64,000 bases of DNA. Origin: Azoarcus sp. (GTDB taxonomy: Bacteria > Pseudomonadota > Gammaproteobacteria > Burkholderiales > Rhodocyclaceae). The notes under the pieces were generated by a model that worked only from the letters and a program-made list of their open reading frames with translations, did not search any database and was not told the origin of the DNA. Every line of letters starts with the position of its first letter. Position 1 is the first letter of the stretch. The stretch is from positions 1-64,000 of the forward strand of contig DYFV01000012.1 in NCBI GenBank assembly GCA_020725025.1. Direction: 5' to 3'. Made by a program: the position numbers and the translations under genes. This document shows, piece after piece, positions 1 to 8,900 of this stretch.

Positions 1-11
1 CCCTCTCTGCA

Positions 12-28
12 AGCCCCTCCGGGCTTTT
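12..28 (+). terminator. Possible intrinsic terminator at window edge
   Basis: A short hairpin with stem AGCCC/GGGCT and a CTCC loop runs into TTTT. It would end a transcript that enters from outside the window. The stem is only five base pairs, so this is weak. Confidence 0.35.
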
Positions 29-154
29 GCACACTGTTCAGAACACTACCCTCCGCCATACGATCAGCGCCTGGATCGGGTAACAACACGGCACGGCAAT
101 CGATCCGGTGTCCGGCGCCCGAGCGGAAACCGGTGAACGAGGAGAGGAGACAGC

Positions 155-352
155 ATGGACGATCGGCATATGGAAGAAGCGGCTGTGAGAGGCTCGGACT
201 GCGAATTCGTCCCGCCGCCGCGGCTCCCCGAGACCTGGGGCCTGTCGTGGGAGCGCCAGATGATCGCGGCGCTGGCGTGGCAGACCGCGAACGCGGCCCA
301 GCGCGGCAGCGAGAGGCCCGTCCGGGTGCAGGACCCGGGGATCGACCGCTGA
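155..352 (+). CDS. Small hypothetical protein (65 aa)
   Basis: I do not recognise this protein. The reading frame has a convincing purine-rich ribosome binding site (GAGGAGAGGAG) just upstream of ATG 155, which is the main support. The product is soluble and acidic at its start, with a short W/A-rich stretch (WERQMIAALAWQTANAAQ) that could form an amphipathic helix. There is no signal peptide or known motif. A strong hairpin at 368-392 lies 15 bases after the stop and could end the transcript. It stands alone, with no operon partner. It could also be a chance ORF in GC-rich DNA. Confidence 0.5.
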   Translation: MDDRHMEEAAVRGSDCEFVPPPRLPETWGLSWERQMIAALAWQTANAAQRGSERPVRVQDPGIDR

Positions 353-759
353 ATCGAACCCATGACGCCGGGCGGGCATTTTGCCCGCCCGGGCGCGGGC
401 AGGCATCCGGTGTGCCGCGCCCGAAATGGCGGCATTCTTCCTGGATGGCGCGCCGGTCGGCGTCGCCGCCCGTCCGGAGGATCCAGGGAGGATGCCGTAT
501 GCTTCGCCCGCGTTTTGCTCGTGCCCCTGGTGCCGTTCCTGCCGCCACGGGCGCCGGGTAGGCGCGCGCGATGGTGACCGGCGGGCGGGTGCGGACATCG
601 GCCCGATGCTTGCCCGCAGTCCCGCGGATCGGGCAAGCTCGGCGTCATGACCGCCGCCGCACGCCCGGTCCGTCTTCCGATTCCTGATGCCCGCGTCGCG
701 TCGGCGTGGCGCGCTTCGTCCGCCGGGCACGGCTGTTCCCGTCGCGCCCGGGCACACCC
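353..759. other. 407-base gap with two hairpins
   Basis: I see no gene I can support here. Two strong inverted repeats stand out. The first is an 11-bp stem at 368-392 (CCGGGCGGGCA / TGCCCGCCCGG) with a TTT loop and no T-tract. The second is a perfect 9-bp repeat GCTTGCCCG (608-616) / CGGGCAAGC (630-638). The first probably terminates the small gene before it. The role of the second is unknown. ORFs in this interval are GC-driven shadows. Confidence 0.5.
368..392 (+). terminator. Strong hairpin after small ORF
   Basis: An 11-bp perfect stem with a three-base loop lies 15 bases after the stop at 352. There is no following T-run, so it is not a classical Rho-independent terminator. It may protect the 3' end or assist termination. 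Confidence 0.4.
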
Positions 760-1332
760 ATGAGCGCGCCGGCCCGCAGCATCGACCTCAAGTGCAGCCT
801 GCTGTTGCGGGTGACGCTCTTCGCGCTGCTGATCTGCGTGCTCGCCTCCGCCCTGGTGCTGCACCAGGCGCGCACCCGCATCAGGGACCACGTCGAGCGC
901 AGCGGCGCCACCCCCGAGACCCGGCTGCAGTGGGCGTGGAAGGTGGACACCCTGCCGGCCGAGGCGCCCGAGGACGTGGCGATCACCCACGACTACCTGA
1001 GCATCGCCGTCGAGTTCGACAACGGCCAGGACCTCACCTACATGTGGAGCCGGGCGCTGCCCGTGGCGCACGCCTTCCGCTGCCCGCTGGAGGGCTGGCA
1101 CCATCGGGAGACGCATCTCGTGGTGCGCTCCGGCACCGGGGAGCTGGGGCGCTGGCTCACGGAGACGCGCAACGTGTACGAGGACTATGTCCGTGCCGTC
1201 GGCGGTCCTCCGCCCGAGCGGGTGCTGCGCGTGTGGCTGATCGCCAACAGCATCTTCGGCCGACGCGAGGGGCGCGCCCTCTTCGGCGACACCCGCCTCG
1301 GCGACGGGGCGCGGCTCGAGCCGGTCTGGTAG
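760..1332 (+). CDS. Membrane-anchored DUF3047-like protein
   Basis: A 190-residue protein whose C-terminal two-thirds matches DUF3047 by eye: a W-x-W-K-V-D start (LQWAWKVD), then YMWSRALP, a VVRSGTGELGRW segment and RNVYEDY. This family is usually exported and of unknown function. The N-terminus instead has one membrane segment (about residues 12-32) followed by a charged ARTRIRDHVERSGAT stretch, like the start of MoxY/LapD-type sensors. ATG 760 is preferred over ATG 706 because it puts the membrane segment near the N-terminus, but neither has a strong ribosome site. The second half of the usual DUF3047 fingerprint (DTDNT) is replaced by IANSIFG. Confidence 0.65.
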   Translation: MSAPARSIDLKCSLLLRVTLFALLICVLASALVLHQARTRIRDHVERSGATPETRLQWAWKVDTLPAEAPEDVAITHDYLSIAVEFDNGQDLTYMWSRALPVAHAFRCPLEGWHHRETHLVVRSGTGELGRWLTETRNVYEDYVRAVGGPPPERVLRVWLIANSIFGRREGRALFGDTRLGDGARLEPVW

Positions 1333-1352
1333 CGGCCGGCCGCCCGTCGGCC

Positions 1353-1553
1353 CTATTCGCGCTGGCGGGCGGTCATCGCCTTCTCGATCTTCTGGTCCGT
1401 CTTGAACTGGCTCAGCGCGTAGACGGCCCAGATCGCGGCCGGAATCCAGCCGATGAGCGTGACCTGCAGGATGAGGCAGATGATGCCGGCGACCGGCCGG
1501 CCGATCGTGAAGAAGAGCAGCCAGGGCAGGAGAACTGCCAGGATCAGGCGCAT
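1353..1553 (-). CDS. YqaE/Pmp3 family membrane protein
   Basis: A 66-residue protein made almost entirely of two membrane helices, with the family core LLPWLLFFTIGRPVAGIICL and IGWIPAAIWAVYALSQ. This is the UPF0057/Pmp3 proteolipid family. Its members sit in the cytoplasmic membrane and are linked to salt and membrane-potential stress in yeast and plants; the bacterial role is poorly defined. An AAGGAGA ribosome site precedes the ATG by a few bases. It converges on the DUF3047-like gene with only 20 bases between the stops and is likely monocistronic. Confidence 0.9.
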   Translation of the reverse strand: MRLILAVLLPWLLFFTIGRPVAGIICLILQVTLIGWIPAAIWAVYALSQFKTDQKIEKAMTARQRE

Positions 1554-1800
1554 GGTGGTCTCCTTGCGGGCGGCGGAGCGGCCCGCGGTTTCGCCGTTCC
1601 TGGCAGCAAGCGCCGTACCCCGCGGGATCCGGGCAAAGGGGGCGGACGGACCGGACGCAGGGGGCGTCGGGCGCAGGGCCGCAATGGCGGCGCGACGCGG
1701 GAGGAGATGGGGAAAGGGTGACGGCAGGGAAGGGCTCGAACGGAGCGGGTTGTTCGACGCTTCGCGAGCGGGGGGCGATCCGGGACCCCCGTGGGGACGG

Positions 1801-2448
1801 CTAGAAGCGCCAGCCGGCGCCGATCAGACCGATGGTGTTGTGCGGCCTGTACCGGGCGTTGAAGGGACCGAAGCGCCGGCGCTCGAACTCCACCTGCTGC
1901 CACTCGACGAAGACATAGGCATGCTGGTCGATCATGTGCCGCACGCCGAAGCCGTAGCCCCAGCCGTCGAGCCGCTTCTCGTCCCTGACGTTGAGGGTCG
2001 GCGTGATGGTCCTGAGGGCGAACTCGGCCCGGTGCCATTCCAGCCGCGCGTACAGCGTGGTCGACTCGGCCGGCTTCCACCCGGCCTCGGCCCCGACGCC
2101 CCAGTGCTCCCACTGCCGCAGCTCGATGCTGCTGCCGGGAATGAGCGTGCGTCCCGCCTCTTCCCCGCCGGGAATCCAGAAGGCGCTCAGGCCGAAGTTC
2201 ATGCCCTGCATCCCCATGTCGCCGCGCCATCCCGCGCGGAGCGAGCCGGCGAACTCGCGCTCGCCCTGATCGGTTGAAAAGCTGCCCGGACCGAGCGCGT
2301 CGCGCACTTCCGTGGTGGAGGCGCGGACGCCGAGGGCGCCTTCGGCGAAGAGCCCGGTGCCGGCCATCTGTGCCATCTGAGCATTCGCAGCCGAAGACAG
2401 GGCGACTCCGGCGCCGATGCTCAATGCAAGCGTTCCGAATTTCATCAT
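1801..2448 (-). CDS. Outer-membrane beta-barrel protein
   Basis: A 215-residue protein with a signal peptide (MMKFGTLALSIGAGVALSSAANA, cleavage before Q) and a body of alternating amphipathic strands ending in GAGWRF. The terminal aromatic residue is typical of outer-membrane barrels. Repeated patterns such as WGVGAEAGWKP and GYGFGVRHMIDQHAYVFVEWQQVEFERR suggest an eight-stranded OmpA/OmpW-like barrel. The start at the first of two adjacent ATGs follows GGGAGAAACG. A longer in-frame start at 2547 would hide the signal peptide. A weak promoter (TTGTCC, 18 bases, TAGGCT on the minus strand, 2516-2487) and a nearby TTTTGTAACC, reminiscent of OmpR sites, lie upstream. Substrate and role are unknown. 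Confidence 0.75.
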   Translation of the reverse strand: MMKFGTLALSIGAGVALSSAANAQMAQMAGTGLFAEGALGVRASTTEVRDALGPGSFSTDQGEREFAGSLRAGWRGDMGMQGMNFGLSAFWIPGGEEAGRTLIPGSSIELRQWEHWGVGAEAGWKPAESTTLYARLEWHRAEFALRTITPTLNVRDEKRLDGWGYGFGVRHMIDQHAYVFVEWQQVEFERRRFGPFNARYRPHNTIGLIGAGWRF

Positions 2449-2872
2449 CGTTTCTCCCAACAGACACATGCGAGGCATGTACGGAAAGCCTAGGGAGCGA
2501 CGAAGGGGCCGGACAAGATTGGTTACAAAACGTTGCACGCGCCCCACGAAGTTGGGTAAATGCGACAGTGAGGGGCGGTAGCGGTGGGGCGCGGCGGGGG
2601 TCCCGGAGGCCGGGAGGAGGCGCTTACCCGTGAGAGCGAAGACCGAACGTGCGGCTCCACCCGGGAGACGGTAGGGGAAGGGTGGGGCTCGGGAGCGCCG
2701 CGAGGCTCAGGAGGTGTGAATCAATCGGCTGCGTGGGCCGATGGCTGCGTTGTGCGGTGCTCGTGCCACGGCCGGGTTTGCACATTCGGCCGGCTCCAGC
2801 GGCGCGAAGCGGTGCTTCGCGAGACCCCGCTTTCGCCCCTCGGCCCGCTGGCGACGAATTCTTCACGCCTTC
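2449..2872. other. 424-base gap upstream of the barrel gene
   Basis: This gap lies between feoA (ends 2873, leftward) and the barrel gene (starts 2448, leftward). It holds the barrel gene leader and its weak candidate promoter around 2487-2516. A relatively AT-rich patch at 2517-2535 contains TTACAAAACGTTGCAC. From 2570 onward I see no gene, RNA or clear terminator for feoA. Confidence 0.5.
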
Positions 2873-3127
2873 TCAGGCCGTCTCCACCCAGACGTGCCTG
2901 GCGACCGAGTGCTCCAGTGCCAGCTCCACGTGCTCGCACAGCACCACCGTCATCGGCTGCTGCTGCAGCACGCGGACCGGGTGGGAGCTGGTGAGGCCGT
3001 AGGCGTGCAGTTGCTCGCGCTGCAGCGGATCGATCTCGTCGCCCAATGTGTCGATGCGCACCATGCAGCCGACCGGGGTTCCGGTCAGGCGGATGCGTTC
3101 GTGGGGCAAGGTGTTGTTCGCGCTCAT
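2873..3127 (-). CDS. feoA: FeoA ferrous iron transport accessory protein
   Basis: An 84-residue cytoplasmic protein with the FeoA beta-barrel (SH3-like) pattern: RIRLTGTPVGCMVRIDTLGD, LHAYGLTSSHPVRVLQQQP, VELALEHSVARHVWVE. FeoA proteins bind and assist the FeoB iron permease. It follows feoB by only 7 bases, so the order is feoB-feoA, the reverse of the E. coli feoABC layout, and no feoC is present. The spacing implies co-transcription from the Fur-type promoter ahead of feoB. Confidence 0.85.
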   Translation of the reverse strand: MSANNTLPHERIRLTGTPVGCMVRIDTLGDEIDPLQREQLHAYGLTSSHPVRVLQQQPMTVVLCEHVELALEHSVARHVWVETA

Positions 3128-3134
3128 CGTCGCC

Positions 3135-5111
3135 TCACAGGAAAAGCCGCAGCAGGTGGTTGAGCATGCCGCCGAGGAAGAAGGCCGTCGGGACGATCAT
3201 GGCCAGCATCAGCGCCGCGGTCCGCGTGCCCTGTTCCTTGATGATCATCATCAGGCTGGCGACGCAGGGCACGAACAGGGTGATGGTCACCATGCCGACG
3301 ACCGCCTGCACGATCGTGAGCTGGTCCTGCAGCACGAAGAGGCCCGTCGCGCCGAAGTCGCGCCGCAGAAAGCCCATCACGAACGCCGCGCTGGCCTCCG
3401 GCGGCAGTCCCAGCCAGCCGGAGACGAGCGGCTCGCCCGCCTCCACGATCCACGGCAGCGCGCCGCTGCGGTCGAGCAGGAACATGATGAAGGTGCCGAT
3501 GAGGAACAGCGGGATCACCTCGATCAGGTACCACTTCAGCCGGCCGGCGGTCTTCTTCAGCACGTTGCCGAGCACCGGCATGCGCATCGGCGGCAGCTCC
3601 GTCACCAGCGCGATGCGCCGTCCCGGCACCAGCCGTCCGGCGAGCCAGCCGGTGAAGAGCAGCACGGCGACGATGCTCGCTGTCCAGATCGCGGTCGCCG
3701 CCAGCGAGATGCCGCCGAGCAGGCCGAGCACCACCCCGAGCTGCGCCGAGCAAGGGATCGCCAGCGCCATGAGGAAGGTCGTGATCAGGCGCTCCCGCGG
3801 CGAATGCAGGATGCGCGTGGTGAGCGTGGCCATCGTGACGCAGCCCAGGCCCAGCACCATCGGCAGCACCGCACGGCCGTTGAGCCCGATCGCGGCGAAC
3901 ATGCGGTTGGCGATCACCGACAGCCGCGCGAAATAGCCGGAGTCCTCCAGCACGCCGAAGGCGAGGAAGAAGGTCGTGACGATCGGCAGGATCAGCGCCA
4001 GCGCATAGGTCATGCCCATGGTCCACAGCCCGTATTCGCCCACCAGCAGGTCGGCCAGCCAGCCGATGGTCACGTGCTGCTGCACGAAGCCGGTCACCGC
4101 CGGGTTGAGCACCTCGCCGAAGAAGTCCTCTTCCAGCAGTCCGACCAGCACGCTCGCGCCGAAGTCGCCGACGAAGAAATACACCGCCCACAGCACTGCG
4201 AGCAGCATCGGCCAGCCCCACACCCGGTGCACCGCCACCCGCCCGAGCAGCATCGACAGGCCGCGGTCGCCGCCGCCCGTCTGCTGCGTCACCGTGCGCG
4301 CCAGCGCCTCGGCTGCCGCGCTGCGCTCGCGAGCGAGCCGTGCCGGGATCGACTCGCGCCCGACCTCGGCGGTCAGCCCTGCCAGCGCCTCGCGCACCGC
4401 CGCGCCGCCCGGCTGTGCGGCGATCCAGCTCTCGACTTCGGGGTCGCGGCCGATCAAGAGGATGGCCAGCCCGCGTGCGGCCAGACGCGGATGCGGCGCG
4501 TGCTCGGCGATCAGAGCGCTCACGCGCTCGATCTCGCGCTCCAGGGGCGCGTCGTAGCGCAGCAGGGATGCCGGGGCCGCCGCCTGCGTCAGCGCCGCGG
4601 TGAGCGGCACCACGCCTTCACCGCCGGTCGCGACGGTCGTCACCACCGGCACGCCGAGCGCTTCGGCGAGCGCGCCGCTGTCCACCGTCACCCCACGCGC
4701 GCGGGCCTCGTCGGTCATGTTCAGGGCCATCACCATCGGGACGCCGAGCTCGGCGAGCAGCGCGGTGAGGTTCAGCGTCCGGCGCAGGTTCTTCGCGTCG
4801 CCCACCTGGATCAGCAGGCGCAGGTCCTCGTTCAACAAGGCCCGCACCGTCGCCCGCTCGTCGTCGCTGCGCGAGGGCAGGGCCAGCACGCCCGGTGTGT
4901 CGAGCAGCATCGCCGCGCGATCGTGTCGCGGCGTCGCCCGCGACACCTCCACAGTCGTGCCCGGGTAGTTGGACACCGTCACATAGGTGCCGGTGAGGCG
5001 GTGGAACAGCACCGACTTGCCGACGTTGGGATGCCCGACCAGGGCCAGGGTACGGGCCGCCGCGGGGGACGCCATGAGAGGCGAAGGCTCGGCAGTGGTG
5101 CAAGCGCTCAT
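3135..5111 (-). CDS. feoB: FeoB ferrous iron transporter
   Basis: A 658-residue inner-membrane Fe(II) permease with an N-terminal GTPase. Visible G motifs are GHPNVGKS (residues 26-33), the switch region NYPGTTVEV, DTPG (71-74) and NMTD (131-134). A helical spacer follows, then a polytopic region with two related Gate-like halves (LPIVTTFFLAFGVLEDSGYFARL and VTITLFVPCVASLMMIIKEQG). It is short for the family, which often exceeds 700 residues. ATG 5111 is used; an in-frame ATG at 5075 is possible, and neither has a strong ribosome site. It heads a feoB-feoA operon. The Fur-like box over the -10 region predicts iron repression. Confidence 0.93.
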   Translation of the reverse strand: MSACTTAEPSPLMASPAAARTLALVGHPNVGKSVLFHRLTGTYVTVSNYPGTTVEVSRATPRHDRAAMLLDTPGVLALPSRSDDERATVRALLNEDLRLLIQVGDAKNLRRTLNLTALLAELGVPMVMALNMTDEARARGVTVDSGALAEALGVPVVTTVATGGEGVVPLTAALTQAAAPASLLRYDAPLEREIERVSALIAEHAPHPRLAARGLAILLIGRDPEVESWIAAQPGGAAVREALAGLTAEVGRESIPARLARERSAAAEALARTVTQQTGGGDRGLSMLLGRVAVHRVWGWPMLLAVLWAVYFFVGDFGASVLVGLLEEDFFGEVLNPAVTGFVQQHVTIGWLADLLVGEYGLWTMGMTYALALILPIVTTFFLAFGVLEDSGYFARLSVIANRMFAAIGLNGRAVLPMVLGLGCVTMATLTTRILHSPRERLITTFLMALAIPCSAQLGVVLGLLGGISLAATAIWTASIVAVLLFTGWLAGRLVPGRRIALVTELPPMRMPVLGNVLKKTAGRLKWYLIEVIPLFLIGTFIMFLLDRSGALPWIVEAGEPLVSGWLGLPPEASAAFVMGFLRRDFGATGLFVLQDQLTIVQAVVGMVTITLFVPCVASLMMIIKEQGTRTAALMLAMIVPTAFFLGGMLNHLLRLFL

Positions 5112-5140
5112 CGGATGGACACGGCGTCCAGGACGCGATC

Positions 5141-5186
5141 GAAATGATAATGGATCGCATTATAAGGGTTTTCGGGTGTGCGCCAA
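5141..5186 (-). promoter_or_regulatory. feoB promoter with Fur-like box
   Basis: On the minus strand TTGGCG (5186-5181) and a perfect TATAAT (5164-5159) are 16 bases apart and point at feoB. Overlapping and just downstream of the -10 is the plus-strand GAAATGATAATGG (5141-5153), close to two GATAAT hexamers, with CATTATA opposite at 5158-5164. The position over the -10 fits iron-dependent Fur repression. The Fur assignment rests on motif likeness and on the regulated gene. Confidence 0.65.
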
Positions 5187-5230
5187 GCCGGGAGAGCGAT
5201 CGACGCCGGAGAGCATCGTCGAGGACGCCG

Positions 5231-5941
5231 TCAGTGCCCGCTTCCGCCCCCTTCCGGATGCCGCTTTTCCAGCCATAGCGAGAGCGAAGCCAGCGACAGG
5301 GCCCAGGTGGCCCCCGCCGTCCAGCCCGCGAGCACGTCGGTGGGCCAGTGCACGCCCAGATAGACCCGGCTGATCCCGACCAGCACGGTCAGCACCACGG
5401 CCAGGGTCAGCAGGTAGATGCGCACCCGGTTGTCCGGCTCCACGCTTGCCAGCAGCGCGCCGAGGGTGAGATAGACCGTGGCGGCCATCATCGAATGGCC
5501 GCTGGGGAAGCTCGCGGTGTAGACCACCGAGCCGTGGGAGACGAGATCGGGCCGCGGGCGGTCGAAGCCGAACTTGAGCATCGAGCTCAACAGGATCCCG
5601 CCGGTGGAGGACACGACGACCAGCAGCGCGGTGCGCAGCTTGCCCACCAGCAGGAGATAGCCCGCCGCGGCCAGCACCATCAGCACGAGCACGGCCATTC
5701 CGCCCAGCGCGGTGAAGTCGCGCATCATCTCCTCGAACCAGGCGGGGCCGATCGGGTCGCTCGGGTCGGTGGCGCTGCGCAGGGCGAGGATGAGCGCGCG
5801 GTCGATCGCCTCGCTCTCGCCCTCGAGCACCTCGTCGGCGATCTCGATGAAGCCCCACAGCGCGGCGGCGGCTGCCGCGGGGAAGAGCAGCAGCGCGGGG
5901 CGGCGCGTCACGCGGGCGAGGAAGGGGACCAGTCTCTGCAT
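5231..5941 (-). CDS. PAP2-family membrane phosphatase
   Basis: A 236-residue integral membrane phosphatase of the type 2 phosphatidic acid phosphatase superfamily. The three signature motifs are all present: KFGFDRPRP, PSGHSMM and SRVYLGVHWPTD, with five to six membrane helices. Likely substrates are phosphatidate, undecaprenyl pyrophosphate or a similar lipid phosphate, acting on the periplasmic face. The start at 5941 is chosen because it directly follows the kinase stop (5958), with a TGAGGA ribosome site overlapping that stop. An upstream ATG at 6001 would lie inside the kinase gene. It is the last gene of the receptor-binding protein-kinase operon. Confidence 0.88.
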   Translation of the reverse strand: MQRLVPFLARVTRRPALLLFPAAAAAALWGFIEIADEVLEGESEAIDRALILALRSATDPSDPIGPAWFEEMMRDFTALGGMAVLVLMVLAAAGYLLLVGKLRTALLVVVSSTGGILLSSMLKFGFDRPRPDLVSHGSVVYTASFPSGHSMMAATVYLTLGALLASVEPDNRVRIYLLTLAVVLTVLVGISRVYLGVHWPTDVLAGWTAGATWALSLASLSLWLEKRHPEGGGSGH

Positions 5942-5957
5942 GGCGAACGGGAGGTCC

Positions 5958-8900
5958 TCATTCGGCCGGCCTCGCATCCAGGTGCTGTTCCACCAGGGCA
6001 AGCAAGGCCTTGGACTGGTATGCCTCGGCCAGGCGGCGCAATCTGGCGGCGAAGGGCCGGTAGCGTTCGTCCACGTCGGCGATGCGATCGGCGAATCCCA
6101 TGATCTCGCGCATGCTGCCCTGACGGACGAGACCGTACAGGAGTTCCATTTCCTCCCGCGGCGGAAGCACCATCGGCCCGCGGCTGTCGGCGGCCGGTAT
6201 CGATCGGGCCGACGGCGAATCGTCGTGGATCCATTGGAGCTGCAGGAGGGCGTGCACGTGCGCGAGCAGCTTGCCCAGATCCAGCGGCTTGGGCAGGAAT
6301 GCGTTGGCGCCGGCGGCCAGCGTGTTCTGTTCGTCGCCGCCGGTGGTGCTGGCCGAGATCGCGATCACCGGCACCCGGGCGAGCTCGGCGTCCCGGCGCA
6401 GAGCGCGTGTGGCTTCCAGGCCGTCCATCTCCGGCATGATCGTGTCCATCAGGACGAGATCCGGCCGCGTTGCGCGCGCCTGCTCCAGCGCCGCCCGGCC
6501 GTTGGCGGCTTCGACCACGATGAAGCCGAGCGGCTCCAGCATGTCGGCCACAAGCCGGCGGTTCTCCTCCACGTCGTCCACCGCCAGCACCGTCCGGCGC
6601 GGGCCGACGTAGCCGCAGACGTTGCCCTGGGGCGCCGCCGTCGCCGGTCGGGCCCGCCCGATCGGCGCGCTGATCTCGAAGCAGAAGGTGCTGCCCTCGC
6701 CGCTGCGGCTGTCCACTCGCAACTCGCCGCCCATGAGACGTACGAACTGCCGGCTGATCGCAAGGCCGAGACCGGCGCCGGCGACGCGCCGACGACGATC
6801 GCCGACCTGCTCGAACGGCTCGAAGACGAGGTGCTGATGTTCGGGGGCGATTCCGATGCCGGTATCGCGGACCTGGACGCGCATCCGATCGGGGGGCGTG
6901 AAGTCCACGGTCAGTTCGATCTGCCCGCGGTCGGTGAATTTGACCGCGTTCGACAGCAGGTTGAGCAGGATCTGGCGCAGGCGCTTCTCGTCCACCCGCA
7001 CCTGCGCCGGCAGGTCGGCGGCGAAACGGCACACGAACGCGAGTCCTTTCTCCTCCGCCTTCACCCGCACCATCTCCGCGATGACGAGCAGGAAGCGCTC
7101 GAGATCCACGTCTTCCGGATAGAGTTCGAGCTTGCCGGCTTCGATCTTGGCCAGGTCCAGGATGTCGTTGATCAGCGTGAGCAGGTGCTCGCCGCTCTGC
7201 TGGATCACGTTCAGCCCCTCGATCTGCTTCTCGGAGAGGGCCTTGTCGCGCCTCAGCAGCTGGGCATAGCCCAGGATGCCGTTGAGCGGGGTGCGCAGCT
7301 CGTGGCTCATCTGGGCCAGGAAGTCGCTGCGCAGGCGGGCGAGCCTTTCGGCCTCGGCGAGGGCCGCCTCGCGCGCGGCCTCGGCGGCCTTGCGCTCGCT
7401 GATGTCGCGCGCCGCGCCCACCGTGCCGAGGACGGCCCCGTCCTCATCCAGGACCGGAGCGACGGAGACCTCGGTCCAGAGCGTCCGGTCGCCGTCGGGG
7501 CGGCCTTCCTCCATCGTCTTCACGCAGCGCGAGGCGACGACTGCCGCGTCCTCGGCGCGCATGGTCTCGGCGACCTCGGCGGGCCACAGCTCGGCGTCGG
7601 ACTTGCCGATCATCTCCTCCACCGTGCGGCCGCAAGCCTTGGCGTTGGCCTGGTTCACGGTCACGTAGCGCCCCTCCGGATCCTTGAGCCAGATCATCAT
7701 GGGAAGCGTCTCGACGACGGCGCGCAGGTAATGCGTCTGCTGGCGCAGCTCGGCGGTGCGGTCGAGCACGCGCTGCTCCAGCGTCTCGAGCGTCGCCCTC
7801 AGCTCGCCGATCATCACGTTGAAGGCCCGGGTGAGCTCGCCGACCTCGTCCGGCGCCTCGATCTCCACCGGGCGCAGACCGTCCAGGGTGGGTGTGCGGT
7901 CGGCGCCCTCGTCGGCGCCGGCCGCATGGCGCGCGCCGATGGCCTTGACTGCGGCGGTGAGGGCCACCACCGGGTTGATCAGGCGCCCCATCAGGAAGGT
8001 CGCCGCCGCCAGGCTGAGGAGCAGGATCAGGCCCGCGGCAATCAGGATGGCGGCCACCGTCTGCTGGATGTTCTGCAGGGTCGGTGCGCGCGAGGATGCG
8101 AGGCCCAGGATCAGGGCCGGGCGGCCTTCGAGGTGCCAGGCGCGCAGGGCGCCGTAATACGAACCCTGCCCGTTGCTCACGATGCCGTGCCACACCGGCG
8201 TCGCCCCCTCGGAGGGGGCGGTGGCAACTCGCTCGAGCGCTTCGGGCGGCGGCAGGCCGGAAGGCGAAAGATGTTGCGCGTGGTCGCCGACGGGGGAGAA
8301 CAGGCTGGGCAGTTTGCCCGTCCTGGCCGCCACTTTCGACAACTCGGCGTTTCCGACGTGCTTGCGAAACACGATGGTCGCGAAGACCTCCGGGGCCTGG
8401 CGCTCCCGTGCCGCGGGCACGGGCGCGTGCCGGCCTGCGATGGCCAGCTCGGAGACGTAGCGCGACTTCGGCTGGATCTCCGAGTCGGTCAGAATGTCTT
8501 CGATCACGCCCTCGATGGGGATGACGATGCGGATCGCGACATCGTCGGGCGAGGAAAAGTCGAAGGAGACGTCGGGCGCGTCGACCGGGGCCATGGCGAG
8601 CGGAGCCTGCGGCGCGGTCGGTTGCCAGGCCGGCCAGGCCCCGGTGGGCAGGTCGCCGGACGGGTCGGTCGGTGCCCCGACCCAGGTGTCTTCGCCGGTC
8701 GCCCTGCGCAGCATCATGCCGCCGCCGTCGGTGGTGATGTGATGGCTGAGCCGCCCTTCGCTGTAGACCGTGATCTCGGAAAAGCCACCCGTGCGCAGCG
8801 CCAGGTGGAGGCGGTTCATCGACACCGACTTGAGGTAGGCCAGCGTCCTCGCCGTCTCCCAGGAGTCCACCGTCTCCGCGACGGAATCGAACCTGTACTG

